Assembly (NCBI GenBank): GCA_002427365.1
Contig: DIQT01000018.1
Span: 29,253-52,447 of the forward strand
DNA length: 23,195 nucleotides
Direction of reading: 5' to 3'
Source: Caryophanales bacterium UBA5455
GTDB taxonomy: Bacteria; Bacillota_I; Bacilli_A; RFN20; CAG-826
The position numbers were made by a program, and so were the translations under genes. Numbering within the stretch: position 1 is the first letter of the stretch; each line of letters starts with the position of its first letter. The notes below the pieces were generated by a model. That model had not been told where the DNA came from, ran no database searches, and saw only the letters and a program-made list of their open reading frames with translations. This document shows, in pieces, positions 15,782 to 23,022 of the stretch.

Positions 15782-17428
15782 TTATTTTACTTCTTCAAAA
15801 CAAGAGCCACCAATGAATTCTCTAATTAAGGAGTTATTTGGAATCCATTCGTCGTCCATATCAACAAAGTATTTTAATAAACGTAGTAACCGTTCCGCAA
15901 CGGTAAAGTGTTCAGATTCATAAGGAATTGCGCGTAGTAAAGGAATTACAACTTTCCGCATAACGGGTAATTCATAAGGTAAGAATGAGTTAAAGACAAA
16001 GTCCGCATCTTCTTCCGTAGCGTAAATCCATTTGAATTCGCCTTTACGAACACTTGGCCACATCGCAATTGTTTCTTCCGCTGAAGAGTTACGATAGGCG
16101 TAGTCCCGAACTAACCGGCGAAGTAACCGTAAGTCTGTTAAGGAAACAGGGTTATCATAGTCGATATTCATTTGGGCTTGGGGAGAAATAAAGATTTTAA
16201 ATTTATTTTTCGCGGGAATCGAAGAAGTCATAACTTCATTTAACGCGTGAATTCCTTCAATAATAATTGGTTGATCAGAAGCAACTTTTAATGTTCTTCC
16301 AACCATCCGGCCGCGACCTTTAAAGTCGAAGCGCGGTAAGGTAACTTCTTTCCCTTCAATGAGGTCTAACATATTTTTATTGAAGAGCGCTAAGTCAAGC
16401 GCATCAACGGATTCTAAGTCGGGTTTGCCGTCTTCATCTAATGGTGTTTCATCATCATTTAAGTAATAGTCATCAATTGAAATACGAACGGGCCGTAAGC
16501 CCCGTGACATTAATTCAATCCGTAAGCGGTTAGCGAATGTTGTTTTACCAGAACTTGACGGACCCGCAATTGCGATTAAGCGAATGTCAGGGTTATCAGC
16601 GATATTTTTACCTAATTCGGCCAGCATATCGTTATGGCGGGCTTCGGACATGTTAATTAATTCAACAGCTTGGCCGTTTTCAATGTAATCATTAATCCCC
16701 GCAACACTATTGGTGTTCATTTTATGTGCCCAATCTTGTGCTTCACGTAAACTATGGCTGTAGCGCGGCATATCTTCAAAATCAGGAACCTTGCCATTAC
16801 TTTCCGAGCGAGGGTAGCGAATTAAAATTCCGCCATTATATTGCATAAGTTTATATTTTTTTAAGCGTCCAGTTGTGGGAACCATGTAGCCATACATATA
16901 GTTAATATACCCATCACATTCATAGAAGTGGACAGTTTTTTCGGGCCGGTATTTTAAAATTGCAAGTTTATCTTGGAATGTTGGATTGTTTTGATAAAAC
17001 TCGGCCGCTTGGTCATTACTAACAATTTTCCGTGTAAAAGGGAGATTCCGATCGATTAAACTATCGAGCTCTTTGACCAACTTTAAAACAAGCTTTTCAT
17101 CAACAATGATGTTTTTATCAAGAATTTCCATATAAATGGAACGAGAAATACTATAGGAAAAATGAATTTCCACCCCAGGGTATAATCGGTCCATCGCCAT
17201 CGCTACTAAGTAGCGTAATGATGTTTCGTATATTTTAACAGCGTCATAATCTTTCGTTGTTAAAAATTCAATTTCGGCATCGAAGTAAACTTCATAACTA
17301 AGTTCACGAATACGATTATTAACTTTCGCGGCAATAATAGTTTTGTCGTCTTCGTCTACTAAAGAACTTAAGGGCACACGGTCATTAAAAACCTTTTGTT
17401 CCCCATTAATGGTTAACGTAATTTTCAT
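15782..17428 (-). CDS. Nucleoside (uridine-type) kinase with N-terminal TGS domain
   Basis: A 548-residue cytoplasmic protein of a type common in Clostridia and Bacilli and annotated as nucleoside or uridine kinase. Residues 1-60 form a TGS-like beta-grasp domain (MKITLTINGE onward). Residues about 60-230 resemble the second additional domain of threonyl-tRNA synthetase. Residues 280-500 form the kinase, with Walker A GPSSSGKTT (289-297), ISIDDYY (317-322) with the acidic pair, PRFDFKGRGR and the EGIHALN strand (391-397). The fused tRNA-synthetase-like N-terminus implies nucleic acid or regulatory binding, which is known architecture but unproven function. AAGGA lies upstream of the ATG, and a promoter is visible at 17461-17489. 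It shares a terminator with the addAB operon. Confidence 0.9.
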   Translation of the reverse strand: MKITLTINGEQKVFNDRVPLSSLVDEDDKTIIAAKVNNRIRELSYEVYFDAEIEFLTTKDYDAVKIYETSLRYLVAMAMDRLYPGVEIHFSYSISRSIYMEILDKNIIVDEKLVLKLVKELDSLIDRNLPFTRKIVSNDQAAEFYQNNPTFQDKLAILKYRPEKTVHFYECDGYINYMYGYMVPTTGRLKKYKLMQYNGGILIRYPRSESNGKVPDFEDMPRYSHSLREAQDWAHKMNTNSVAGINDYIENGQAVELINMSEARHNDMLAELGKNIADNPDIRLIAIAGPSSSGKTTFANRLRIELMSRGLRPVRISIDDYYLNDDETPLDEDGKPDLESVDALDLALFNKNMLDLIEGKEVTLPRFDFKGRGRMVGRTLKVASDQPIIIEGIHALNEVMTSSIPAKNKFKIFISPQAQMNIDYDNPVSLTDLRLLRRLVRDYAYRNSSAEETIAMWPSVRKGEFKWIYATEEDADFVFNSFLPYELPVMRKVVIPLLRAIPYESEHFTVAERLLRLLKYFVDMDDEWIPNNSLIREFIGGSCFEEVK

Positions 17429-17460
17429 AATATCATTCCTTCTTTTAATTTACTCGCTCT

Positions 17461-17489
17461 ATTATATGCTAGTCATAATATTTAAGCAA
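17461..17489 (-). promoter_or_regulatory. Promoter of the nucleoside kinase gene
   Basis: On the minus strand TTGCTT (17489-17484) is followed by 17 bases and a consensus TATAAT (17466-17461). The predicted start is about 27 bases before the ATG and leaves room for the AAGGA site. Confidence 0.7.
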
Positions 17490-17712
17490 ATAAAAGTTTT
17501 TAGAATTGGTAAATTGAGTGGTAAATTAATGATAAAATAGGGCATAAACATTGATTAACCCTAGCTTTTGTATTTTTTAAATAAAAATTGTTAAAAAAGC
17601 AAAAAAGCAAAACGTTAAGTAAGTTAAGTAAAAATGGAGCGGAAAATAGATGAATAATATTTTACGAAAAACGAACAAATTTACTAGATATCTTTAATTT
17701 GTACATAAAATT
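17490..17712. other. AT-rich intergenic stretch with short direct repeats
   Basis: This gene-free stretch holds three pairs of short direct repeats. TGGTAAATT occurs at 17507-17515 and 17519-17527, AAAAAAGC at 17593-17600 and 17601-17608, and GTTAAGTAA at 17614-17622 and 17623-17631. An extended -10-like TGATAAAAT lies at 17530-17538 on the plus strand. A 15-codon reading frame runs from 17650 to 17697 with GGAG 10 bases before it. I see no RNA gene I can name; operator sites or a leader for the channel gene are possible. Confidence 0.4.
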
Positions 17713-17721
17713 TGGTAAAAT
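17713..17721 (+). promoter_or_regulatory. Extended -10 promoter of the MscS channel gene
   Basis: TGGTAAAAT is an extended -10 and would start transcription near 17728, 28 bases before the ATG. No good -35 hexamer stands 16-18 bases upstream. The ribosome binding site GGAGGG (17743-17748) is one of the strongest in the window. Confidence 0.55.
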
Positions 17722-17755
17722 CTTTTTTAATGCAAAATTGTTGGAGGGAAGATAA

Positions 17756-18649
17756 ATGTTACTATTAAAAGTTTTATCCGCAATCGATGAAGACGGAACG
17801 TTTGGGGAAAAATTTACTGCTTTTTTTAAAGACCTGTGGGCAAAGTTATCTGATGGCGCAATGTGGGGCAATGCTCTATTAAGAATTGTTGGGATTGTTC
17901 TACTTATCGTTGTTGGTCACTTTGCGATTAAACTCGTTTTAAAAATTTTAGAACGGGTATTAAACATTAATAAAAAACGTCGTGATCCAAGTGTTAACCG
18001 CTTTATTTATAGTGTTGTTTCTGTCACCTTAAAAGGCTTATTAGTAATTACGGTAATATATGCGATTGGCATTCCGATTACCGGCTTATCAACAGTGCTT
18101 TCAAGCGCCATTCTAGCAATTGGGCTTTCCCTTCAAGATACGGTTGCAAACTTTGCCGCGGGTGTTCAAATTTTAAGTACACGACCTTTTGCCACCGGCG
18201 ATTGGGTTGAAATTGATGGAGCCTCAGGAACAGTTGTTGATATTGATATGCTTTCAACAACATTAAAAACATCAACCGGGCAAAAAGTATTTATTCCAAA
18301 TAAAATTATTGTTAACACAAAGAAAACAAACTATAACGCCTATCCAACAAGACAATCGCGGCTTGATATTGCATTTCCCGAAGAAGCGAAAATTGATAAA
18401 ATTCGTGAAGGTGTCTTAGCGATTGTGACTAGTGACCCCCGGGTTTTAAGTGAACCAAAACCCCAATTTGTAATTTCTGGTTTTGAAAACAATCAAATTA
18501 ATATTAGTTTCCGCTTCTGGGCGACAACAGGCGACTTTTGGTCCACGCGGTTTGAATTAAACGAAAAAATTACCAAGTTCCTTCAAGATAATCATTACGT
18601 CTTTAGTTACTATAAACATTCCGTTGTTAACTTACCCGCTAATGAATAA
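17756..18649 (+). CDS. mscS: MscS-type small-conductance mechanosensitive channel
   Basis: A 297-residue channel, close to the 286 residues of E. coli MscS, that opens under membrane tension to release osmolytes. Three membrane segments are visible: about 40-66, 78-106 and the pore helix at 110-145, with AILAIGLSLQDTVANFAAGVQIL matching the Gly/Ala-packed TM3. RPFATGDWVEI and the beta domain with VFIPNKIIV follow, then the C-terminal alpha/beta domain. The amphipathic N-terminus (DEDGTFGEKFTAFF) precedes TM1. The gene stands alone between its own promoter and a bidirectional terminator. GGAGGG seven bases before the ATG decides the start. Confidence 0.95.
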   Translation: MLLLKVLSAIDEDGTFGEKFTAFFKDLWAKLSDGAMWGNALLRIVGIVLLIVVGHFAIKLVLKILERVLNINKKRRDPSVNRFIYSVVSVTLKGLLVITVIYAIGIPITGLSTVLSSAILAIGLSLQDTVANFAAGVQILSTRPFATGDWVEIDGASGTVVDIDMLSTTLKTSTGQKVFIPNKIIVNTKKTNYNAYPTRQSRLDIAFPEEAKIDKIREGVLAIVTSDPRVLSEPKPQFVISGFENNQINISFRFWATTGDFWSTRFELNEKITKFLQDNHYVFSYYKHSVVNLPANE

Positions 18650-18651
18650 GA

Positions 18652-18686
18652 AAAGAAACACCGGCCAGCGCCGGTGTTTTTCTTTT
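18652..18686. terminator. Bidirectional terminator between mscS and the thioredoxin-like lipoprotein gene
   Basis: A 9-bp stem AACACCGGC/GCCGGTGTT with loop CAGC (18657-18678). It has TTTTCTTTT on the right and AAAAGAAA on the left, so it ends transcripts from both sides. On the left-going strand it begins right at the lipoprotein's stop codon (18687-18685). Confidence 0.9.
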
Positions 18687-19380
18687 AGTTAGTTTCAAAG
18701 CCAGGGAATCCAGCCTCGGTAATTTTATCAATTTCGTCATTACTCATAAATGCATAATTAACGACATATAATCTTTTCTTTGGTCGTGTTCGATAATGTT
18801 CTAAATACGATATTGAACTTTCGGTTGATTTAAACGAGATATCGAGCACTTGATTCGCCGGATCATTACTTTTAAAGCCAAGAAAGGCTTCATAAGAATT
18901 AATATAATAATGATTTAGTGACCGTGAGTTGTCGCGAATTAAAGCATTTAGTTGCTTGACGCTAGGTAACTTATCAAATGTAAACGTATAATTTAGGCCG
19001 CCTCCTTCAAATAAATATAGCGATGGGGTAATAACCTCCGTAAAAATAGAAGGATACGTATCATGAAGTTTACTCCAACCATCTTCATAACTCGATCCAT
19101 TATATTCATACACCATTGTTTCATAGCTTAATAAATATTCATCAAAGACGGGTTTAAAATTTTGACAGGCGCTACAAAAGTCACTTGTTACATAAAGTAA
19201 GAAGTCGTGTTTCCCCTCAATTAAATAGCCAAGTTCCGTAACATTTACGTTAACGGTGTGCGCTTTATTTAAAAAAGTAATGTCGGCATTTTTCCCAATT
19301 AAGGGACCGCTACCGCCACTTTCACAGCTTACTAATAGCGCGCTTGACGCCACTAAAACACTTAATAATAATTTCTTCAT
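18685..19380 (-). CDS. Thioredoxin-fold lipoprotein
   Basis: A 231-residue exported protein. A short lysine-started signal peptide (MKKLLLSVLVASSALLVSC) ends in the lipobox LVSC with C19 as the lipidated residue, so it is anchored on the outer face of the membrane. A thioredoxin-like domain follows. The strand FLLYVTSDFCSACQNFKPVFDEY carries a CSAC redox pair (C69, C72) in the position of thioredoxin's CxxC, though tryptophan is replaced by phenylalanine. No close known family comes to mind; it could act in surface disulfide exchange. The ATG has no Shine-Dalgarno site in reach and the promoter places the transcript start on the ATG itself. It is transcribed alone, divergent from ppa. Confidence 0.82.
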   Translation of the reverse strand: MKKLLLSVLVASSALLVSCESGGSGPLIGKNADITFLNKAHTVNVNVTELGYLIEGKHDFLLYVTSDFCSACQNFKPVFDEYLLSYETMVYEYNGSSYEDGWSKLHDTYPSIFTEVITPSLYLFEGGGLNYTFTFDKLPSVKQLNALIRDNSRSLNHYYINSYEAFLGFKSNDPANQVLDISFKSTESSISYLEHYRTRPKKRLYVVNYAFMSNDEIDKITEAGFPGFETN

Positions 19381-19386
19381 ACGCTT

Positions 19387-19415
19387 ATTATATCATTCCC
19401 TTCTTTTAATGTTAA
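19387..19415 (-). promoter_or_regulatory. Promoter of the thioredoxin-like lipoprotein gene, predicted leaderless
   Basis: On the minus strand TTAACA (19415-19410), 17 bases, then the extended -10 TGATATAAT (19395-19387), then six bases to the ATG at 19380. An AAGAAGGGA in the spacer lies upstream of the predicted transcript start and so cannot serve as ribosome binding site. The -35 hexamer, spacer length, extended -10 and distance to the ATG are the same as for yigZ. Confidence 0.8.
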
Positions 19416-19422
19416 ATTCATT

Positions 19423-19431
19423 TGCTATAAT
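19423..19431 (+). promoter_or_regulatory. Extended -10 promoter of ppa
   Basis: TGCTATAAT is a consensus extended -10, with a predicted start near 19438 and a leader of about 29 bases that includes GGAG (19454-19457). No clear -35 is seen. It sits back-to-back with the leftward promoter, and the two -10 elements are 33 bases apart. Confidence 0.65.
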
Positions 19432-19466
19432 TAAGGTAATAAGTTTATTAATAGGAGCAATATAAT

Positions 19467-19997
19467 ATGAATATTTGGCATGATCTTAGCCCATCGAGAA
19501 TTTCTCCCCAAGAATTTGACGCTGTTGTGGAAATTTCCAAAGGTAGTCAAAATAAATATGAACTAGATAAAGAAACCGGCTTATTAAAACTTGACCGTGT
19601 TTTATTTACTTCGACTCACTATCCGCAAAATTATGGTTTTATTCCGCTAACGTACGCGGGTGATAATGACCCCTTGGACGCCTTAATTTTATGTTCGCAA
19701 CCAATTGACCCGTTAACGATTGTTCGTTGTCGGCCCATTGGCTTATTTTCCATGTTAGATAAAGGCGAAGATGACGAAAAAATTATCGCCGTCGCTGTTC
19801 ATGATCCAACGTATATGGATATTTATGATTTAGACCAAATTCCTGCCCACTTATTTGATGAAATTCGCCATTTCTTTGGTGTTTATAAAGCCTTAGAAGG
19901 CAAACGAACAATCGTTCATCATATTGAAAGTAAGGAACGAGCGGAAGAAGTTATCGCTATTTCGCTGGAACGCTATAAAAAATTATTTAAACAATAG
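19467..19997 (+). CDS. ppa: Inorganic pyrophosphatase, family I
   Basis: A 176-residue soluble enzyme hydrolysing pyrophosphate to phosphate, which pulls biosynthetic reactions forward. The family I signature DNDPLDAL is at 66-73 with its metal-binding aspartates D66, D68 and D71. Further metal ligands follow in DKGEDDEK (D98, D103, K105), and the substrate-binding NKYELDK (29-35) and YPQNYGFIP are present. Length matches bacterial family I enzymes. GGAG nine bases before the ATG supports the start. Its stop is one base from the stop of the convergent kinase gene, with no hairpin between them. Confidence 0.97.
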   Translation: MNIWHDLSPSRISPQEFDAVVEISKGSQNKYELDKETGLLKLDRVLFTSTHYPQNYGFIPLTYAGDNDPLDALILCSQPIDPLTIVRCRPIGLFSMLDKGEDDEKIIAVAVHDPTYMDIYDLDQIPAHLFDEIRHFFGVYKALEGKRTIVHHIESKERAEEVIAISLERYKKLFKQ

Positions 19998-19998
19998 G

Positions 19999-20850
19999 TT
20001 ATTTATTACTTAGATGATGACGCCGTGCGTTAATTCGCGCGGCTTTTTCATCGCTAATTTGCTTAAAAATCGTTTCATTTGTTAAGGCAAATAAATATCC
20101 GCCCCAGTAATACCACAATAAATCACTGGCGAAAAGATATGTTTCAACTTTATGTAAATCAAGCGGTTCCGTAAATTCTTTAACAAACGAAAAATACCGT
20201 GTCATAAAATCCATAGTATCTAAATTATTTTCACTTAAAAAGGAAATATGATCGAATAAGGGGTCATTCATCCCCGCATATTCATAGTCAATTAAAATCA
20301 AATGATTACCTTGAAATAATAAATTACCAATTACGACATCATTATGGGAAAGAACTTTTTTACTTGCATCATTGTATGTTTGATAAGCAGCTAAAATTGT
20401 TTGTTCAAATGCTTTATCATGAAACGGAACTGCCCCATGGTCTAAATAATACGTAATCATCTTACCTAAATTAAACTCATAATCGACATGCACATTCGAA
20501 CTATGTAGAAGTTCTAAGGTATTAATTACTTCCTTAAGCATTTCATCACTAATGGGCCAGGTTAGCCTAGATGTATTAGCGTAATATTCATAAACGATTT
20601 CATAATCGGTACTCGAAAAATAAATAATCTTTGGCGCGTGGCCTAACGCATTCATTAAGGTGTTCGCATGAAAATCCGCATCAGCGTTATAAAAGGGTTG
20701 TCGACCAGGACTTTTCCATTTATAAACATAAAGGTTATCAATTAAATAGTTCCGATGCGTAATGCCTTCTGGAAGTAAGGTAATCGTTTCTGGTGTCCGA
20801 CCTAGAATTCTTACAATCCGGTCGCTCACAAATTTTTTTTGTTGTTGCAT
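19999..20850 (-). CDS. Choline kinase / aminoglycoside phosphotransferase-like kinase
   Basis: A 283-residue kinase-fold protein of the APH/choline kinase/LicA group. The catalytic loop LSHNDVVIGNLL has the HxD aspartate (D171) and Asn (N176), and the metal-binding LIDYEYAGMNDPLFD gives D188. The N-terminal lobe has EGITHRNYLI and VYKWKSPG (strand with lysine) typical of LicA-like enzymes. The likely substrate is choline, ethanolamine or a related small alcohol; no licB, licC or licD genes are nearby. An ATG at 20868 would add six residues, but TATAAT lies inside that stretch (20862-20857). The ATG at 20850 stands exactly six bases after it, so I chose the shorter start. No Shine-Dalgarno is seen for either start. 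Confidence 0.85.
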   Translation of the reverse strand: MQQQKKFVSDRIVRILGRTPETITLLPEGITHRNYLIDNLYVYKWKSPGRQPFYNADADFHANTLMNALGHAPKIIYFSSTDYEIVYEYYANTSRLTWPISDEMLKEVINTLELLHSSNVHVDYEFNLGKMITYYLDHGAVPFHDKAFEQTILAAYQTYNDASKKVLSHNDVVIGNLLFQGNHLILIDYEYAGMNDPLFDHISFLSENNLDTMDFMTRYFSFVKEFTEPLDLHKVETYLFASDLLWYYWGGYLFALTNETIFKQISDEKAARINARRHHLSNK

Positions 20851-20856
20851 AAATAT

Positions 20857-20864
20857 ATTATAAT
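20857..20864. promoter_or_regulatory. Symmetric -10 element, candidate bidirectional promoter
   Basis: ATTATAAT reads as TATAAT on both strands (20859-20864 plus, 20862-20857 minus). Rightward it would start transcription near 20871, 30 bases before trmL. Leftward it would start on the ATG at 20850 of the kinase. Neither side has a convincing -35. Confidence 0.5.
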
Positions 20865-20900
20865 ACATCTAGTACAAAGTTTGGGAATAGAGGTAGTTTT

Positions 20901-21422
20901 ATGATTCATATTGTCTTATATCAACCAGAAAAGCCCGCGAATACGGGTAATATCTTACGGACCGCGGTCGCCTTAAGTGCAAAAGTCCATTTAATTGGTC
21001 CTTTAACGTTTAAAGTTGATGATCATTCCTTAAAGCGCGCGGGCATGGATTATTTAACAACCGCAGATTATGAATATTATGAAAACCTTGATGCTTTTAA
21101 TGAAAAACATCCCCATGTAAATGGGTATTATATAACGCGCTACACAAATAAATCGTATGTTAATGCTGATTTTTCCCAACCAGGTGGTGAATTTTATTTA
21201 TTTTTTGGTAGTGAATCCAAAGGGCTTCCCCATCAATTACTCCGGGATAATTTTGCTAGGAGTTATCGAATTCCAATGGTGCCTAACGCCCGCTCCCTTA
21301 ACTTATCAAATGCGGTCGCAATTGTTTCGTATGAAGTAGCGCGCCAACAAGATTTTATGGGGCTTGCTAAAGCCGAAGCGATTAAAGGTCGCGACTTTTT
21401 AAAAAACGAATCCATCGATTAA
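20901..21422 (+). CDS. trmL: tRNA (cytidine/uridine-34-2'-O)-methyltransferase TrmL
   Basis: A 173-residue SPOUT methyltransferase that modifies the ribose at the wobble position of certain leucine tRNAs with S-adenosylmethionine. The family's three motifs are present: PEKPANTGNILRT near the start, FFGSESKGLP in the middle and IPMVPNARSLNLSNAVAI in the knot region near 130-150. Length is that of the stand-alone TrmL/CspR enzymes. AGAGGT upstream supports the ATG. The last bases overlap the end of rqcH: both stop codons share the palindrome TTAA. Confidence 0.94.
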   Translation: MIHIVLYQPEKPANTGNILRTAVALSAKVHLIGPLTFKVDDHSLKRAGMDYLTTADYEYYENLDAFNEKHPHVNGYYITRYTNKSYVNADFSQPGGEFYLFFGSESKGLPHQLLRDNFARSYRIPMVPNARSLNLSNAVAIVSYEVARQQDFMGLAKAEAIKGRDFLKNESID

Positions 21423-22936
21423 TGAATTCGTTTTGCTTCGTTAATTACTAATTCAACTTCTGACGCAAGAGCGCTAAGATGAAGTGTTTCATATTTTAAT
21501 AAATGGACGCGCCCACGTTCAGGCGCGGTTTTTACATCGCGTTTATCCGCTAAATAAACTTCGCCGCTAGTTAAGCCCGATAAATATAAGGCGATCGACG
21601 CCGCCATTTCAATGGCTAATTTGCTTGGGTCTTTGGAGAAAATTACAACATGCGCCCCGGAATAATTTTTCGCGTGGAAGAAGTAATCATAAGGTTTAGC
21701 GAGCGTAAACGTTAAATAATTATTTTGTAAATTATTTTTTCCAAAGCCAATTTGATAACCATCATAACTAATAACATAGGGATAAACGGTTTTTTGTTTA
21801 ATTTGCTTTTTAATTGGTCCATAGGCATTGAGGTAGGAACCGCTATTAAGCTCGGTTTTAATTTCTTTTAAATCCGTTTCATTCGCATGGAGCAGTTGAA
21901 CATTTAAATTATTAAAATATGCTAATTCATTTTCACTTAGCGCTTTTTGTTCAGCAATTTTATTCACCGCTGTTTTCGCTTTATGATATTGTTTAAAATA
22001 TTTATTCGCATTCCCAAACACATCAAGCGTTGGGTCAAGGGTAATTGAACGTCCTTCTAAAATAACGGAATTAGCGCGTTTAGGAATTTGATCTTGATAT
22101 GTAAGTAGTAAATTTCCAAGTTCAAAATATTCAAGCTGCGTTTCCGCCTTGTTAAGATCGGCTTGTTGACGCTTAATTTTCACACTTAATTGTTTATTCT
22201 TCCGTTTAATTACTTTGTAAACATCTTCATATAAGTCATTTTTCCGTTTAGCATTAAGCGCTTCATAATGATTATAGAAAAAATCATTCACACTAATTTG
22301 GTGACTTACACCGCTATTTGTTAAAGGAACAATAGAATAAAGTTTATTATTTGTTACGTATAATTTATTAAAAGTCGTCGGAATTTCTTTCCTTTCATTA
22401 AGTTCGACTTGCTCTTCCTTTGAAAAGGGCGAACTAACACTCGCATAACTTGGTGCCGCATACGTTAAATTAACCATGAGGGGACGTGCAACATTAAAAG
22501 AACGCGATGGCTTCCATACCCCAAGAATTTTATCCGTTTCATCAAGAATTAGTAAATTTGGTTGCATCGGAATTAATTCAATAATTAACCGCCGCTTAAC
22601 TTCGACATATGCGGGAGTGATATTACTTACTTGCAGTTCAACAATCCGGTCATTAGGCCATAAGAAGTAATCAGTAACATATGCATTTGTTAATTCTTTA
22701 CGTAAAACTTGAAAAAAGTTTGAGGAAACACCACTACTTGTTAAATTCATGTCGGTAATGGCTAAATATGGTTCACTATGGTCAAGTGCAATAACAAAAC
22801 GATTCCGCCGATCTTTTGATAAGGGAAAAGCGTAATGACCAGTTAATAGATGAAGCGGTTTTCCTAAATGATTGTTAATTACACTTGGATACGTTGCATC
22901 AACTAACGCTTGAAGAAAAGCATGCGAAAGTGCCAT
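21419..22936 (-). CDS. rqcH: Ribosome quality control protein RqcH (NFACT family)
   Basis: A 505-residue NFACT protein, shorter than the roughly 570 of Bacillus RqcH, which binds stalled 50S subunits and recruits alanyl-tRNA for C-terminal tailing. The N-terminal NFACT-N domain carries D96-R97 in WPNDRIVEL, the pair needed for tailing in Bacillus (D97-R98 there). A charged coiled-coil region runs from about 237 to 360. The C-terminal NFACT-R domain has GFGKNNLQNNYLTF, HAKNYSGAHVVI and a final strand region. TTGAGG before the ATG supports the start. It is divergent from gmk, as in Bacillus, where the two are also close. Assignment is firm; partner RqcP is not in the window. Confidence 0.92.
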   Translation of the reverse strand: MALSHAFLQALVDATYPSVINNHLGKPLHLLTGHYAFPLSKDRRNRFVIALDHSEPYLAITDMNLTSSGVSSNFFQVLRKELTNAYVTDYFLWPNDRIVELQVSNITPAYVEVKRRLIIELIPMQPNLLILDETDKILGVWKPSRSFNVARPLMVNLTYAAPSYASVSSPFSKEEQVELNERKEIPTTFNKLYVTNNKLYSIVPLTNSGVSHQISVNDFFYNHYEALNAKRKNDLYEDVYKVIKRKNKQLSVKIKRQQADLNKAETQLEYFELGNLLLTYQDQIPKRANSVILEGRSITLDPTLDVFGNANKYFKQYHKAKTAVNKIAEQKALSENELAYFNNLNVQLLHANETDLKEIKTELNSGSYLNAYGPIKKQIKQKTVYPYVISYDGYQIGFGKNNLQNNYLTFTLAKPYDYFFHAKNYSGAHVVIFSKDPSKLAIEMAASIALYLSGLTSGEVYLADKRDVKTAPERGRVHLLKYETLHLSALASEVELVINEAKRIH

Positions 22937-22949
22937 AAATTACCTCAAG

Positions 22950-22958
22950 GAAAATTAT
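22950..22958 (-). promoter_or_regulatory. Extended -10 promoter of rqcH
   Basis: On the minus strand TGGTATAAT stands about 14 bases before the ATG at 22936. The predicted transcript would start just upstream of or in the GAGG ribosome binding site, giving a very short leader. No good -35 was found. Confidence 0.5.
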
Positions 22959-22976
22959 ACCATAAAGTCCGTTATA

Positions 22977-23005
22977 TTGACTTTACAAGCCTTTTATTTA
23001 ATAAT
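22977..23005 (+). promoter_or_regulatory. Promoter of gmk
   Basis: TTGACT (22977-22982), 17 bases, then AATAAT (23000-23005). The predicted start is near 23012. GAGGT (23021-23025) lies between it and the ATG at 23032. Confidence 0.7.
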
Positions 23006-23022
23006 AAAGAAGACGAAAATGA

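Noticed and set aside
17650..17697. 15-codon frame before mscS as a real gene
   Set aside because: Too short to support from sequence alone; mentioned only as part of the leader finding.
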